The notes under the pieces were generated by a model. It was not told the DNA's origin. It did no database searches and worked only from the letters and a program-made list of their open reading frames with translations. Position numbers and translations under genes: made by a program. From Deltaproteobacteria bacterium (GTDB taxonomy: Bacteria > Myxococcota_A > UBA796 > UBA2385), in NCBI GenBank assembly GCA_003694325.1, contig RFKJ01000494.1, forward strand, positions 1 through 7,631: a stretch of DNA of 7,631 bases. The letters run 5' to 3'. Of the stretch, positions 1 through 6,498 are shown in pieces (position 1 is the first letter of the stretch; each line of letters opens with the position of its first letter).

Positions 1-1349
1 AGCTCGGCGGCGGCCCGGGCCCGGTTGTCGGCGTCGGCCTCGCCGGCCAGCGACAGGCTCCACTTCAGCAGCACCGGCCCGACCATCTCGTTGAGGGCGA
101 TGGCGGCCAGGCCGAGCGTCTCGAAGTCCATGCCCCAGCCTTCGAACTCGTGGCCCACCCCCAGCGCGACGGTCAGGGCGATGCCCGCCTGGGGAGCCAG
201 TCCGAGTGCGCCGTGGCGGACGAGGCTGTCGGGCAGCTCGATGAGCCGGCCGGACAGCCGGATGGCGGCGACGTAGGACGCCAACCGGATCAGGACGATG
301 GCGATGGCGAAGGGGGCCATGGCGGTCAGGGCGTCGACGTGCAGGTCGGCGCCGACCAGGGTGAAGAACAGGACGTAGACCGGGCCCGACAGCCGGGAAG
401 CCACGGCCTTGAACGGTTCGCCCTGCTTCGTCGCGGTGTTCAACAGGGCGCCGGCGGTGAGGAAGGTCAGCAGCGGCGAGGCGCCGAGCTGGTCGGCGAC
501 CCACGACGCGGTGAAGCACAGCCCGACGATGGCGAACATCGCGTCGCGGTCGAGGAAGCGCAGGGCGGCGGCGGCGAGGCTGGCGACGAAGCTGCCCAGC
601 ACCAGGGACCAGGCGAGCTGAGCCAGGACCGCCCCGGCTCCCCCGCCGTGCCCCCCGTGCACCGCCTCGGCCCCGGCCATGCCGCCGGTCAGGGCCTGGG
701 CCACCGCCATGGCCACGGCGAACAGCACGACGACCTGGACGTTGTTGATGATGACCGTGGTCAGCAGGGTGTCGGTGAACGGCCCGCGGGCCCGGGCCTC
801 GCTGACGACCGCCAGGGTGACCGGGGGGCTGGTGGCCATGACCACGACACCGAGCAGCAGGCCGACGCTCACCCACAGCCCGGCGCCCTGGCCCTCCAGC
901 CAGGGGATCGCCACCGGCGGGATCACCCCGCTGGTGATCCCGGCAAAGGACAGGCCGCCGACCAGGGACAGCACGATGAGGGCGGTGGTGAGGACCGCGA
1001 CCTGGCGCCACCGCTGGCGCAGGCCGCCGACGTCGAGGGCGCTGCCGGCCTCCATGGCGATGAGCGCGATGGCCAGGATGTCGAAGATCTTGAGCTGGTG
1101 GACGACCTCGCCGCCCAGCAGGCCGAGGAAGTGGGGACCGCAGGCGACGCCGGCCAGCAGGTAGCCGGTGATGTGGGGGAGGTGGATCTTCTCGGCGAGC
1201 GCGCCGAGCGTGTAGGCCGCCAGCAGGATGAAGCCAAAGGACACCAGGGTGAAGGCGGCGCTGGCGCCGTCCCCGTGCAGGGCACCGAAGGAGCCGAGCC
1301 GGTCCATGGCCCAGAACAGCGCGACGACGATGAGCAGCTTGCGCAACAT
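1..1349 (-). CDS. CPA2-family (Kef/NapA-like) cation:proton antiporter-like protein, C-terminus outside window
   Basis: An integral membrane protein predicted to exchange a monovalent cation (K+ or Na+) for H+. The frame is open for 449 codons from an ATG to the left edge with no stop. Visible landmarks are a hydrophobic N-terminus (residues 1-18), a Kef-like segment with LPHITGYLLAG and GPHFLGLL (about 57-78), an ATSPPVTLAVVSEARARGP segment (172-190), SPLLTFLTAG (291-300), a conserved-type basic residue R355 in a late helix, and GLAPQAGIAL (383-392). A His/Gly-rich loop lies at about 222-241. Hydrophobic segments run to about residue 435, then the chain turns hydrophilic (GEADADNRARAAAE), so a short tail or a cytosolic domain may follow outside the window. 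The start is backed by a strong Shine-Dalgarno 9 nt upstream, and it lies 3 bp after the trkH stop, so the two are probably cotranscribed. Oddity: residues 201-203 are INN where the family normally has an Asp-containing pair (DD, ND or DN). The family call is firm; the transported ion and the direction are not. Confidence 0.88.
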   Translation of the reverse strand, partial: MLRKLLIVVALFWAMDRLGSFGALHGDGASAAFTLVSFGFILLAAYTLGALAEKIHLPHITGYLLAGVACGPHFLGLLGGEVVHQLKIFDILAIALIAMEAGSALDVGGLRQRWRQVAVLTTALIVLSLVGGLSFAGITSGVIPPVAIPWLEGQGAGLWVSVGLLLGVVVMATSPPVTLAVVSEARARGPFTDTLLTTVIINNVQVVVLFAVAMAVAQALTGGMAGAEAVHGGHGGGAGAVLAQLAWSLVLGSFVASLAAAALRFLDRDAMFAIVGLCFTASWVADQLGASPLLTFLTAGALLNTATKQGEPFKAVASRLSGPVYVLFFTLVGADLHVDALTAMAPFAIAIVLIRLASYVAAIRLSGRLIELPDSLVRHGALGLAPQAGIALTVALGVGHEFEGWGMDFETLGLAAIALNEMVGPVLLKWSLSLAGEADADNRARAAAE

Positions 1350-1352
1350 CGG

Positions 1353-2744
1353 TCAGCGCCTCCAGAAGCTGGGAACGAACAGGGCCAGGAGGGCGAAGAA
1401 CTCGAGGCGCCCGAGCAGCATCGCCACGCTCAGCACCATCTTCGTCGCGGGAGAGAAGAACGCGTAGTTCTCGACCGGACCGACCATGGCCAGGCCCGGG
1501 CCGACGTTGGCCACGCAGGCCAGCGACGCCATGAAGGCGGTCGTCAGGTCCACCGGGTCGAGGAGGGCCACCAGCACGCCCCCGACGCCGACCGTGAGAA
1601 TGAAGACCAGGCCGGTGGCCATGGCCTCGCTGACGGTGGTGCTGGGGACGACGACGCTGCCCAGCCGGACCGGTGCCACCAGGGCCGGCCGGTAGCCGCG
1701 GCGGATCTCCCCGGTGATGGCCTTGAGGATGATGACCACCCGGACCACCTTGATGCCGCCGGCGGTCGAGCCGGCGGAGCCGCCGAGGAAGTAGAGCATC
1801 ACCAGCAGGGTCTGGGAGAAGACCGGCCACTTGTCGAAGTCGTCCGTGCCGAAGCCGGTCGTCGTCATGACCGTGGCCGTCTGGAAGCTGGCGTAGCGGA
1901 GGGCGTCGAAGACGTTATCGTGGACCGAGCCGAGGATGTCCGTCGCGATGATCAGCGACACGACCAGGAAGACGCCGAGGTAGACGCGGAATTCGAGGTT
2001 CTGGAGGAAGACCCGGATGCCTCCCCGCAGGGCTTCGTAGAACAGGCCGAAGTTGGACCCGGCGATGAGCATGAACAGGGTGATCACCACCTCGACGGCC
2101 ACGTTGTCGAAGGCTGCGACGCTGGTGTTGCGGGTCGAGAACCCGCCGGTGCCCATGGTCGAGAAGGCGTGCCCCAGGGCCTCGAACCAGTCCATGCCGG
2201 CCAGCATGAGCAGGGCGACCTCGATCGCGGTGATGGCGGCGTAGACCCGCCACAGCACGCTGGCCGTCTGCTTGATGCGGGGCGCCAGCCCCTCGGTCGA
2301 CGGCCCCGGCGCCTCGGTGAAGAACAGGTGCTTGCCGCCGACCCCCAGCGCCGGGAACAGCGCCACGAACAACACGACGATGCCGAGCCCGCCCAGCCAG
2401 TGGGTGAGGAGGCGCCAGATGTGGAGCGGGGCGTTCAGTCGCTCCTCGATCTCGGGGAGGATCGTCGCCCCCGTCGTCGTGAACCCGCTGACGGCCTCGA
2501 AGAAGGCATCCCAGGGCGTGAAGTGCGCGCCGATGATGAACGGCAGGCCCCCGAAGACGCCGCAGGACAGCCAGGCGATGGCGACGACCAGCAGCGCCTC
2601 GCGCCGGCCGATGTGGGGGTGGGCGTTGCGGCCCGTCCAGAGGGCCACCAGGCCACAGGCGGCGCAGATCGCCGCCGAGACCAGCATGTGGACCGAACCG
2701 ACGAGGCTCCCCCGCAGCGGCCCGACCGCGGCGCAGGCGGCCAT
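1353..2744 (-). CDS. trkH: Trk potassium uptake system membrane subunit TrkH
   Basis: The pore-forming subunit of a Trk/Ktr-type K+ (or K+/Na+) uptake system in the cytoplasmic membrane, gated by the RCK protein TrkA. The fold has four membrane-pore-membrane repeats. All four selectivity-filter loops are visible with their key glycine: SGFTTTGAT (G92), STMGTGGFS (G198), MTTTGFGT (G297) and ANVGPGL (G415). Intact filter glycines favour K+ conduction. The Gly/Ser-rich segment GGSAGSTAGGIKVVR (321-335) matches the gating loop region of TrkH. From the ATG at 2744 the protein has 463 residues, a little short for TrkH (about 480-490). That ATG would cut the first hydrophobic helix in half, while the same frame continues upstream with a hydrophobic stretch, so the real protein probably starts earlier (see 2745-2874). 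The gene follows trkA in the same direction, as expected for its partner. Function is highly likely; the start is uncertain. Confidence 0.93.
   Translation of the reverse strand: MAACAAVGPLRGSLVGSVHMLVSAAICAACGLVALWTGRNAHPHIGRREALLVVAIAWLSCGVFGGLPFIIGAHFTPWDAFFEAVSGFTTTGATILPEIEERLNAPLHIWRLLTHWLGGLGIVVLFVALFPALGVGGKHLFFTEAPGPSTEGLAPRIKQTASVLWRVYAAITAIEVALLMLAGMDWFEALGHAFSTMGTGGFSTRNTSVAAFDNVAVEVVITLFMLIAGSNFGLFYEALRGGIRVFLQNLEFRVYLGVFLVVSLIIATDILGSVHDNVFDALRYASFQTATVMTTTGFGTDDFDKWPVFSQTLLVMLYFLGGSAGSTAGGIKVVRVVIILKAITGEIRRGYRPALVAPVRLGSVVVPSTTVSEAMATGLVFILTVGVGGVLVALLDPVDLTTAFMASLACVANVGPGLAMVGPVENYAFFSPATKMVLSVAMLLGRLEFFALLALFVPSFWRR
1359..1363 (-). promoter_or_regulatory. Shine-Dalgarno site of the partial antiporter gene
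   Basis: Read on the minus strand this is GGAGG, nine bases before the ATG at 1349. It lies inside the last codons of trkH, so translation of the antiporter is probably coupled to that of trkH. It is the clearest ribosome binding site in the window and fixes the start of a gene whose end is not visible. Confidence 0.7.
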
Positions 2745-2874
2745 GGCGGCGGCGAGGACCAGCAGCAGCCCGCCGGAGGGACGGGCGGCCGCGCGGAGCA
2801 GGGTCAGGGCGCTGGTCGTACGGGTCGGAATGGTGGGAACCGGGGGAGCGGGAGCAACAGCAGGGAGCGCAGGA
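2745..2874 (-). other. trkH: trkA-trkH junction, probable missing N-terminus of TrkH
   Basis: These 130 bp separate the trkA stop from the only standard trkH start. The trkH frame stays open here and up to an in-frame TGA at 2931-2933. Just before the ATG it encodes GGLLLVLAAA, which joins the MAACAAVG of the called protein into one membrane helix, preceded by a basic segment (TRTTSALTLLRAAARPS) as expected for the TrkH N-terminus. No in-frame ATG, GTG or TTG exists between 2745 and 2930. An ATT at 2829-2831 would give about 492 residues, and several CTG codons are also possible. I see no purine-rich Shine-Dalgarno before any of these. I found no separate gene here, and translation may depend on readthrough or reinitiation from trkA. 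Confidence 0.55.
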
Positions 2875-4218
2875 TCAGAGCATGCGGCGACGGAACAGGC
2901 GTTCGACCTGGGAGCGGGTGGAGGCGGTGGTCAGGATGACCACGGTGTCACCGGCCTGGACCACGTCGTCTCCGCGGGGCACCCGGGCCTCGCCGCCGCT
3001 GACGATGGCCCCGAGGATCGCGCCGCGCGGAAAGTTCAACCGCTTGATCGGCGTGCCCACCACCCGGGCCCCGGGGGTGGCCTCCAGCTCGAGGATCTCG
3101 GCCTGGCCTCCCTCGAGGATGGTCAGGCTCTTCAGCTCGGTCTGGCGTACCCACTTCAGGATGTGGTCGCTGGCCGTCTGGCGCGGGCTGAGCACCACGT
3201 CGATGCCGAGCTGCCGGTAGATGTCCATGTAGTCGGGGCGGTGGACCAGGCTGACGGTGCGCGGGGCCCCGACCCGCTTGGCCAGCAGGCCGCTCATCAG
3301 GTTGACCTCGTCCTCGTGGGACACCGAGCAGAACAGGTCGTAGCTGCCCACCAGCTCTTCTTCGAGGAGGGTGAGGTTGGTGCCGTCACCGTGGACGACG
3401 GTCACCCGCGGGTGATCCATGGCCAGGCGCTCGGCGGCCGCACGGTTCTTCTCGATGACCAGGACCTCGGTGTCGGAGCGGCTCAGCAGCCGGGCCAGGG
3501 CGGTGCCGACGACACCGCCGCCGACGATGCAGACCCGCGCCGCCTCCCGGCCCCCGCAGAACTGCTCCTCGACCGCGAGCATCTCGCCGGCGCGTCCGAC
3601 GAGGTAGACCCGGTCGCCGGGCAGCAGGACGTCCGAGCCGCCGGGTACGAACAGCTCCCGATCCCGCACCACGGCGGCGACCAGCGTCTGGTCGGGGAGG
3701 TTGAGGTTGGCCAGCGGCTTGTGGAGGACCCGGCTGCGGCCGGGCAGCTCGAGCTGGACGACCTCGATGCGGTTGCCGGCCAGGCCCAGCACGTCGAGCG
3801 CCCCGTGGCTGCGAGCGATCTTGGCGATCTCCTGGGCGACGAGGACCCGGGGATTGACCACGACGTCGATCCCCAGCATTCCGTACTGGATCCCCTCCTC
3901 GAGATCGCTGTACTCGGACCCCTGCAGCCGGGCGATGGTCCGGGAGGCGCCCAGGTGGCGGCTGGCGAGGGCCGCCAGCAGGTTGACCTCGTCGTGGTTT
4001 GTGACCGCGACCACCAGATCGGCCCGGTCGGCGCCCGCCTTGCGCAGGGTGTCGAGGCTCGCGCCGTAGCCGACGAGGGTGGCGACATCGGCCCGCTCGG
4101 CGACCTGCTCGAGCTGCCCCGCGTCGTTGTCGATGACGACCACGTCGTGCTGCTCGGCTTCGAGCACCTGGGTGACGAAGCGCCCGACCTCTCCCATTCC
4201 AACGACGACGACGTACAC
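2875..4218 (-). CDS. trkA: Trk potassium uptake system NAD-binding regulatory subunit TrkA
   Basis: A cytosolic peripheral protein that binds nucleotides and gates TrkH. At 447 residues it has the usual length of a full TrkA with two tandem RCK units. Unit one: Rossmann domain from residue 1 with G7-M-G9-E-V-G12 and acidic D30 at the end of the second strand (VVVID), then DEVNL (76-80), followed by a TrkA_C domain at about 140-216. Unit two: VCIVGGGVVG (229-238) with acidic E256 (LVIEK), GDGTN (277-281) and DEVNL (303-307), then a second TrkA_C domain at about 362-437. Both glycine-rich loops and both acidic residues are kept, so both halves look able to bind nucleotide. It starts with GTG one base after the upstream antiporter stop, with GGAG six bases before it. 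It sits directly before trkH, its expected partner. Since neither neighbouring antiporter shows an RCK domain in the visible sequence, this protein could also act on them; that is inference. Confidence 0.95.
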   Translation of the reverse strand: MYVVVVGMGEVGRFVTQVLEAEQHDVVVIDNDAGQLEQVAERADVATLVGYGASLDTLRKAGADRADLVVAVTNHDEVNLLAALASRHLGASRTIARLQGSEYSDLEEGIQYGMLGIDVVVNPRVLVAQEIAKIARSHGALDVLGLAGNRIEVVQLELPGRSRVLHKPLANLNLPDQTLVAAVVRDRELFVPGGSDVLLPGDRVYLVGRAGEMLAVEEQFCGGREAARVCIVGGGVVGTALARLLSRSDTEVLVIEKNRAAAERLAMDHPRVTVVHGDGTNLTLLEEELVGSYDLFCSVSHEDEVNLMSGLLAKRVGAPRTVSLVHRPDYMDIYRQLGIDVVLSPRQTASDHILKWVRQTELKSLTILEGGQAEILELEATPGARVVGTPIKRLNFPRGAILGAIVSGGEARVPRGDDVVQAGDTVVILTTASTRSQVERLFRRRML

Positions 4219-4219
4219 C

Positions 4220-5524
4220 TCAGGCTCCAGGCTCGGGGGCGGGGGCCGTCGGGAGCGCAGGCGGCTCCCGGTCGGTGGGGAAGTCCCCCGGACCGACGAT
4301 GGGGGCGTCTCCGCGGGTTCCGGGATCGTCCCGCTGGATGTCCCCGCCGTCGATGAGCAGCGCCTTGATCTGGCGGGCGCTGGTCAGCTCGCTGAACACG
4401 ACCCCGACGAGGACGGCGGTGAACACGATGTCGACGACGGGCCCCTCGAACACGATGCGGTAGCTCACCACCATGGCCACGGCGACCTCTCCCTGGCTGA
4501 GCAGGCCGCGGCCGATGTCGCGGGGAACGCCGTCGAGGGAGACCGACGCGGCCCACCCGCCGAGGAGCTGGGCGGTCAACCGCAGCAGCACGTAGGTGGC
4601 CGCCACGATCCAGCCGGTCCAGGGGATGGGCTGCCACAGTGCCCCGGCCAGCACCAGCAGCATCAGGCCCACCGGCCGGCGCAGCCGCTCCATGGCGTCG
4701 ACGATGTCGTCGGCGCAGCGGGCGATGTTGGCCAGCACCATGCCGAGCACCAGGTTGACCAGCATCGGCGACAGCTCGAGGGTGTACGCCGCGCCCGTGG
4801 CAAAGACGATGATGCCGAGCATGGCCAGGAAGACGTGGTCGGGATCGTCGGCGTCGTCTCCGATGAACGCCCGGAACAGCAGCCCCAGGCCGCCGCCGAC
4901 CACCACGGTGATCAGCAGCCAGTTGGCGTAGTCCCAGCCCTCGTAGCCGGGCACCGGGTCGTGGAAGACGCAGAAGACGACCCCGAACCCGACGATGCCG
5001 AGGAGCTGGCCGGCGCGCATCGCTCCTTCGAGCATGTTGGTCAGGCGGCCGTGGGCGTTGAACCGCCGCTGCACGAGGTCCAGGGCGGCGGGGCTCGTCA
5101 CCGCCGCGCTGGCGGCCAGCACCCAGGCGCCGGCCATGACGTCGTGGGGCTCGAAGGAACCGATGAACGGTGTGCGGAGCAGCAGCCAGGTCCCGGCGCC
5201 GACCGCGGCGATGGACGCCAGGAACACCGTCGCCGCGAGGTGGCTGGCCCCGTCGTCGCGAAACAGCAGCGCGCGGAAGTTCGCGCGCAGCCCCAGCAGC
5301 AGGCCCACCCCGCCGATGACCAGGGTCATGATCGGCTGCAGGTCCTGCAGGGTCTGGGCCGACAGGGCCGATCCCCAGGCCATGTGGGGGCCGATGAGCA
5401 GCCCGAGGACCAGGTACTCCACCCCGCCGGTGACCAGGAAGCGCGCCTGCAGGTGCTCGACGACGTAGTGGGCCAGCACGTAGGCGAAGGTCGCCAGGGC
5501 GATGAGGATCAGGACGGTCTGCAC
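4220..5524 (-). CDS. CPA2-family cation:proton antiporter-like membrane protein
   Basis: A 434-residue membrane protein of the Kef/NapA-like superfamily, predicted to move Na+ or K+ against H+. Landmarks are a hydrophobic helix at 2-20, GGVEYLVLGLLIGPH (33-47), PIMTLVIGGVGLLLGL (64-79), a SPAALDLV segment (144-151), the helix at about 165-187, LSPMLVNLVLGMVLAN (251-266), a basic residue R315 in a late helix (YVLLRLTAQL), and GLLSQGEVAVAM (340-351). After about residue 385 comes a hydrophilic tail rich in Asp and Pro, probably disordered. The GTG start has GAGG four bases upstream and lies 23 bp after the SDR stop; the only upstream codons in frame overlap the SDR gene. Oddity: the helix that normally carries two acidic residues reads AMRAGQLLGIVG (168-179), with no Asp or Glu at the expected place. 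It is only distantly similar to the partial antiporter at the other end of the trk pair, so the two are not a recent duplication. Transport activity is therefore uncertain. Confidence 0.85.
   Translation of the reverse strand: MQTVLILIALATFAYVLAHYVVEHLQARFLVTGGVEYLVLGLLIGPHMAWGSALSAQTLQDLQPIMTLVIGGVGLLLGLRANFRALLFRDDGASHLAATVFLASIAAVGAGTWLLLRTPFIGSFEPHDVMAGAWVLAASAAVTSPAALDLVQRRFNAHGRLTNMLEGAMRAGQLLGIVGFGVVFCVFHDPVPGYEGWDYANWLLITVVVGGGLGLLFRAFIGDDADDPDHVFLAMLGIIVFATGAAYTLELSPMLVNLVLGMVLANIARCADDIVDAMERLRRPVGLMLLVLAGALWQPIPWTGWIVAATYVLLRLTAQLLGGWAASVSLDGVPRDIGRGLLSQGEVAVAMVVSYRIVFEGPVVDIVFTAVLVGVVFSELTSARQIKALLIDGGDIQRDDPGTRGDAPIVGPGDFPTDREPPALPTAPAPEPGA
4225..4228 (-). promoter_or_regulatory. 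Shine-Dalgarno site of trkA, inside the antiporter gene
   Basis: On the minus strand this reads GGAG, six bases before the trkA GTG at 4218. It lies within the last codons (Glu-Pro-Gly-Ala) of the preceding antiporter gene, whose TGA occupies 4222-4220. The arrangement supports the GTG as the true start and suggests translational coupling of trkA to the antiporter. Confidence 0.6.
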
Positions 5525-5547
5525 GGGACCTCGGTGGTGCGCCGGGT

Positions 5548-6498
5548 TCAGCCGGCCGGCCACTCCACGGGGTGGCACGGAACGTACCCCAACACCTCGC
5601 GCGCGCGAGTTCCGTCGAGCACGCCCGAGTACAGGAAACGACGGCGGTTCATGCCGTAGCGGAAGTCGTGGCCGGTCACCAGGCTGCGCAGGCGGTAGGC
5701 CGGCGACAGGAGGGCCCCGATCATCGGGATGCCCACCCGCCCCCACTTGCGGATGGCGGCGGTCAGGGGCAGGGTGTCGGCCCCCGGGATGTTGAACACG
5801 CCCTGGCTGTGATGGTGGATGGCCTTCTGCATCGCCGCCGAGCAGTCGAGGATGGTCAGGACGTTGATCATCGGGTCGTAGCCGGCGGGGCGGAGGCAGA
5901 CCGTGCTCTCCAGGTAGTCGTAGAGCTGGCTGCCGCAGCCGGGCGCCAGGATCTCGGCGGTGCGGAGGACCACGATCTCCAGGTCGGTCATGCCCATCCG
6001 GGTGCAGGCGGTGACGTCGGCCTCGACCCGGTCGGTCACCCACTGGGGGGCGGCCCCGGACATGTTCAGGGGGTGGTGCTCGCCGATGAGGACGGGGAGG
6101 TCGCGCTGGAGCTGGTAGACGACGGCGTCGCTGCGCAGCACGATGCGCCGGATGGTGGGGTGGCGCTCCGACAGGGTCAGGAGCGCCCGGACGGCATCGA
6201 CGTTGTAGCGACGGATCCGCGGGCCCTCCTCCCGCGCCGACCGGTGGAGCTGGGTGTGGGCGACCACGTCGATGCCGAGGTCGCGCGCCTTGCCGAACAG
6301 CAGGTCGTGGACCCGGCGGGACGACGACAGGTCGACCGGCACGATGGTCAGCCGGTCGTCGGGGGGGAGGTGATCGCCGGTCCGCCAGGGCACCGCCAGG
6401 ATGCGGTCGACCCGGCTGTCGTCGAGGAGATCGCGGATCAGTCGCTCGCCGACTGGCGAGTCTGCGCCGGTCACCATGACGTTGAGCGGCCGGGTCAT
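5548..6498 (-). CDS. Atypical SDR / NAD-dependent epimerase-like protein
   Basis: A 316-residue cytosolic protein with an extended short-chain dehydrogenase/reductase (Rossmann) fold. The N-terminus MTRPLNVMVTGADSPVG has the nucleotide-binding loop with G11, S14 in place of the middle glycine, and G17. D57 (VPVDLS) follows, then the structural Asn of the family (YNVDAVRALL, N99) and a strand with S123 (IVLRSDAVVY). The usual catalytic YxxxK is not visible; the matching place reads W153-V-T-D-R157. The C-terminal region has FNIPGAD (235-241), as in epimerase-like SDRs, and TRAREVLGY (297-305), a common end motif. The ATG overlaps the acyltransferase TGA by 4 bp (ATGA), with an AGGGG-type ribosome site 8 nt upstream, so the two are translated together. 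The pair suggests a role in lipid or envelope metabolism, but the substrate is unknown and the protein may bind a nucleotide without classic SDR catalysis. Confidence 0.85.
   Translation of the reverse strand: MTRPLNVMVTGADSPVGERLIRDLLDDSRVDRILAVPWRTGDHLPPDDRLTIVPVDLSSSRRVHDLLFGKARDLGIDVVAHTQLHRSAREEGPRIRRYNVDAVRALLTLSERHPTIRRIVLRSDAVVYQLQRDLPVLIGEHHPLNMSGAAPQWVTDRVEADVTACTRMGMTDLEIVVLRTAEILAPGCGSQLYDYLESTVCLRPAGYDPMINVLTILDCSAAMQKAIHHHSQGVFNIPGADTLPLTAAIRKWGRVGIPMIGALLSPAYRLRSLVTGHDFRYGMNRRRFLYSGVLDGTRAREVLGYVPCHPVEWPAG

Noticed and set aside
923..1285. A 120-codon minus-strand frame within the partial antiporter
   Set aside because: It is Ser/Pro/Ala-rich with no motif, and the other minus-strand frame encodes a continuous membrane protein across the same bases.
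2855..2883. A TTG (2857-2855) or ATG (2883-2881) as the missing trkH start
   Set aside because: Neither is in frame with trkH. The ATG is the penultimate codon of trkA, followed by CTC and TGA.
150..2939. A 929-codon open frame on the plus strand, antisense to trkH and the partial antiporter
   Set aside because: Its translation is low-complexity (Gly, Asp, Glu, Gln, Arg, His) with no domain, as expected for the mirror of GC-rich codons. The minus strand encodes clear TrkH and antiporter proteins over the same bases.
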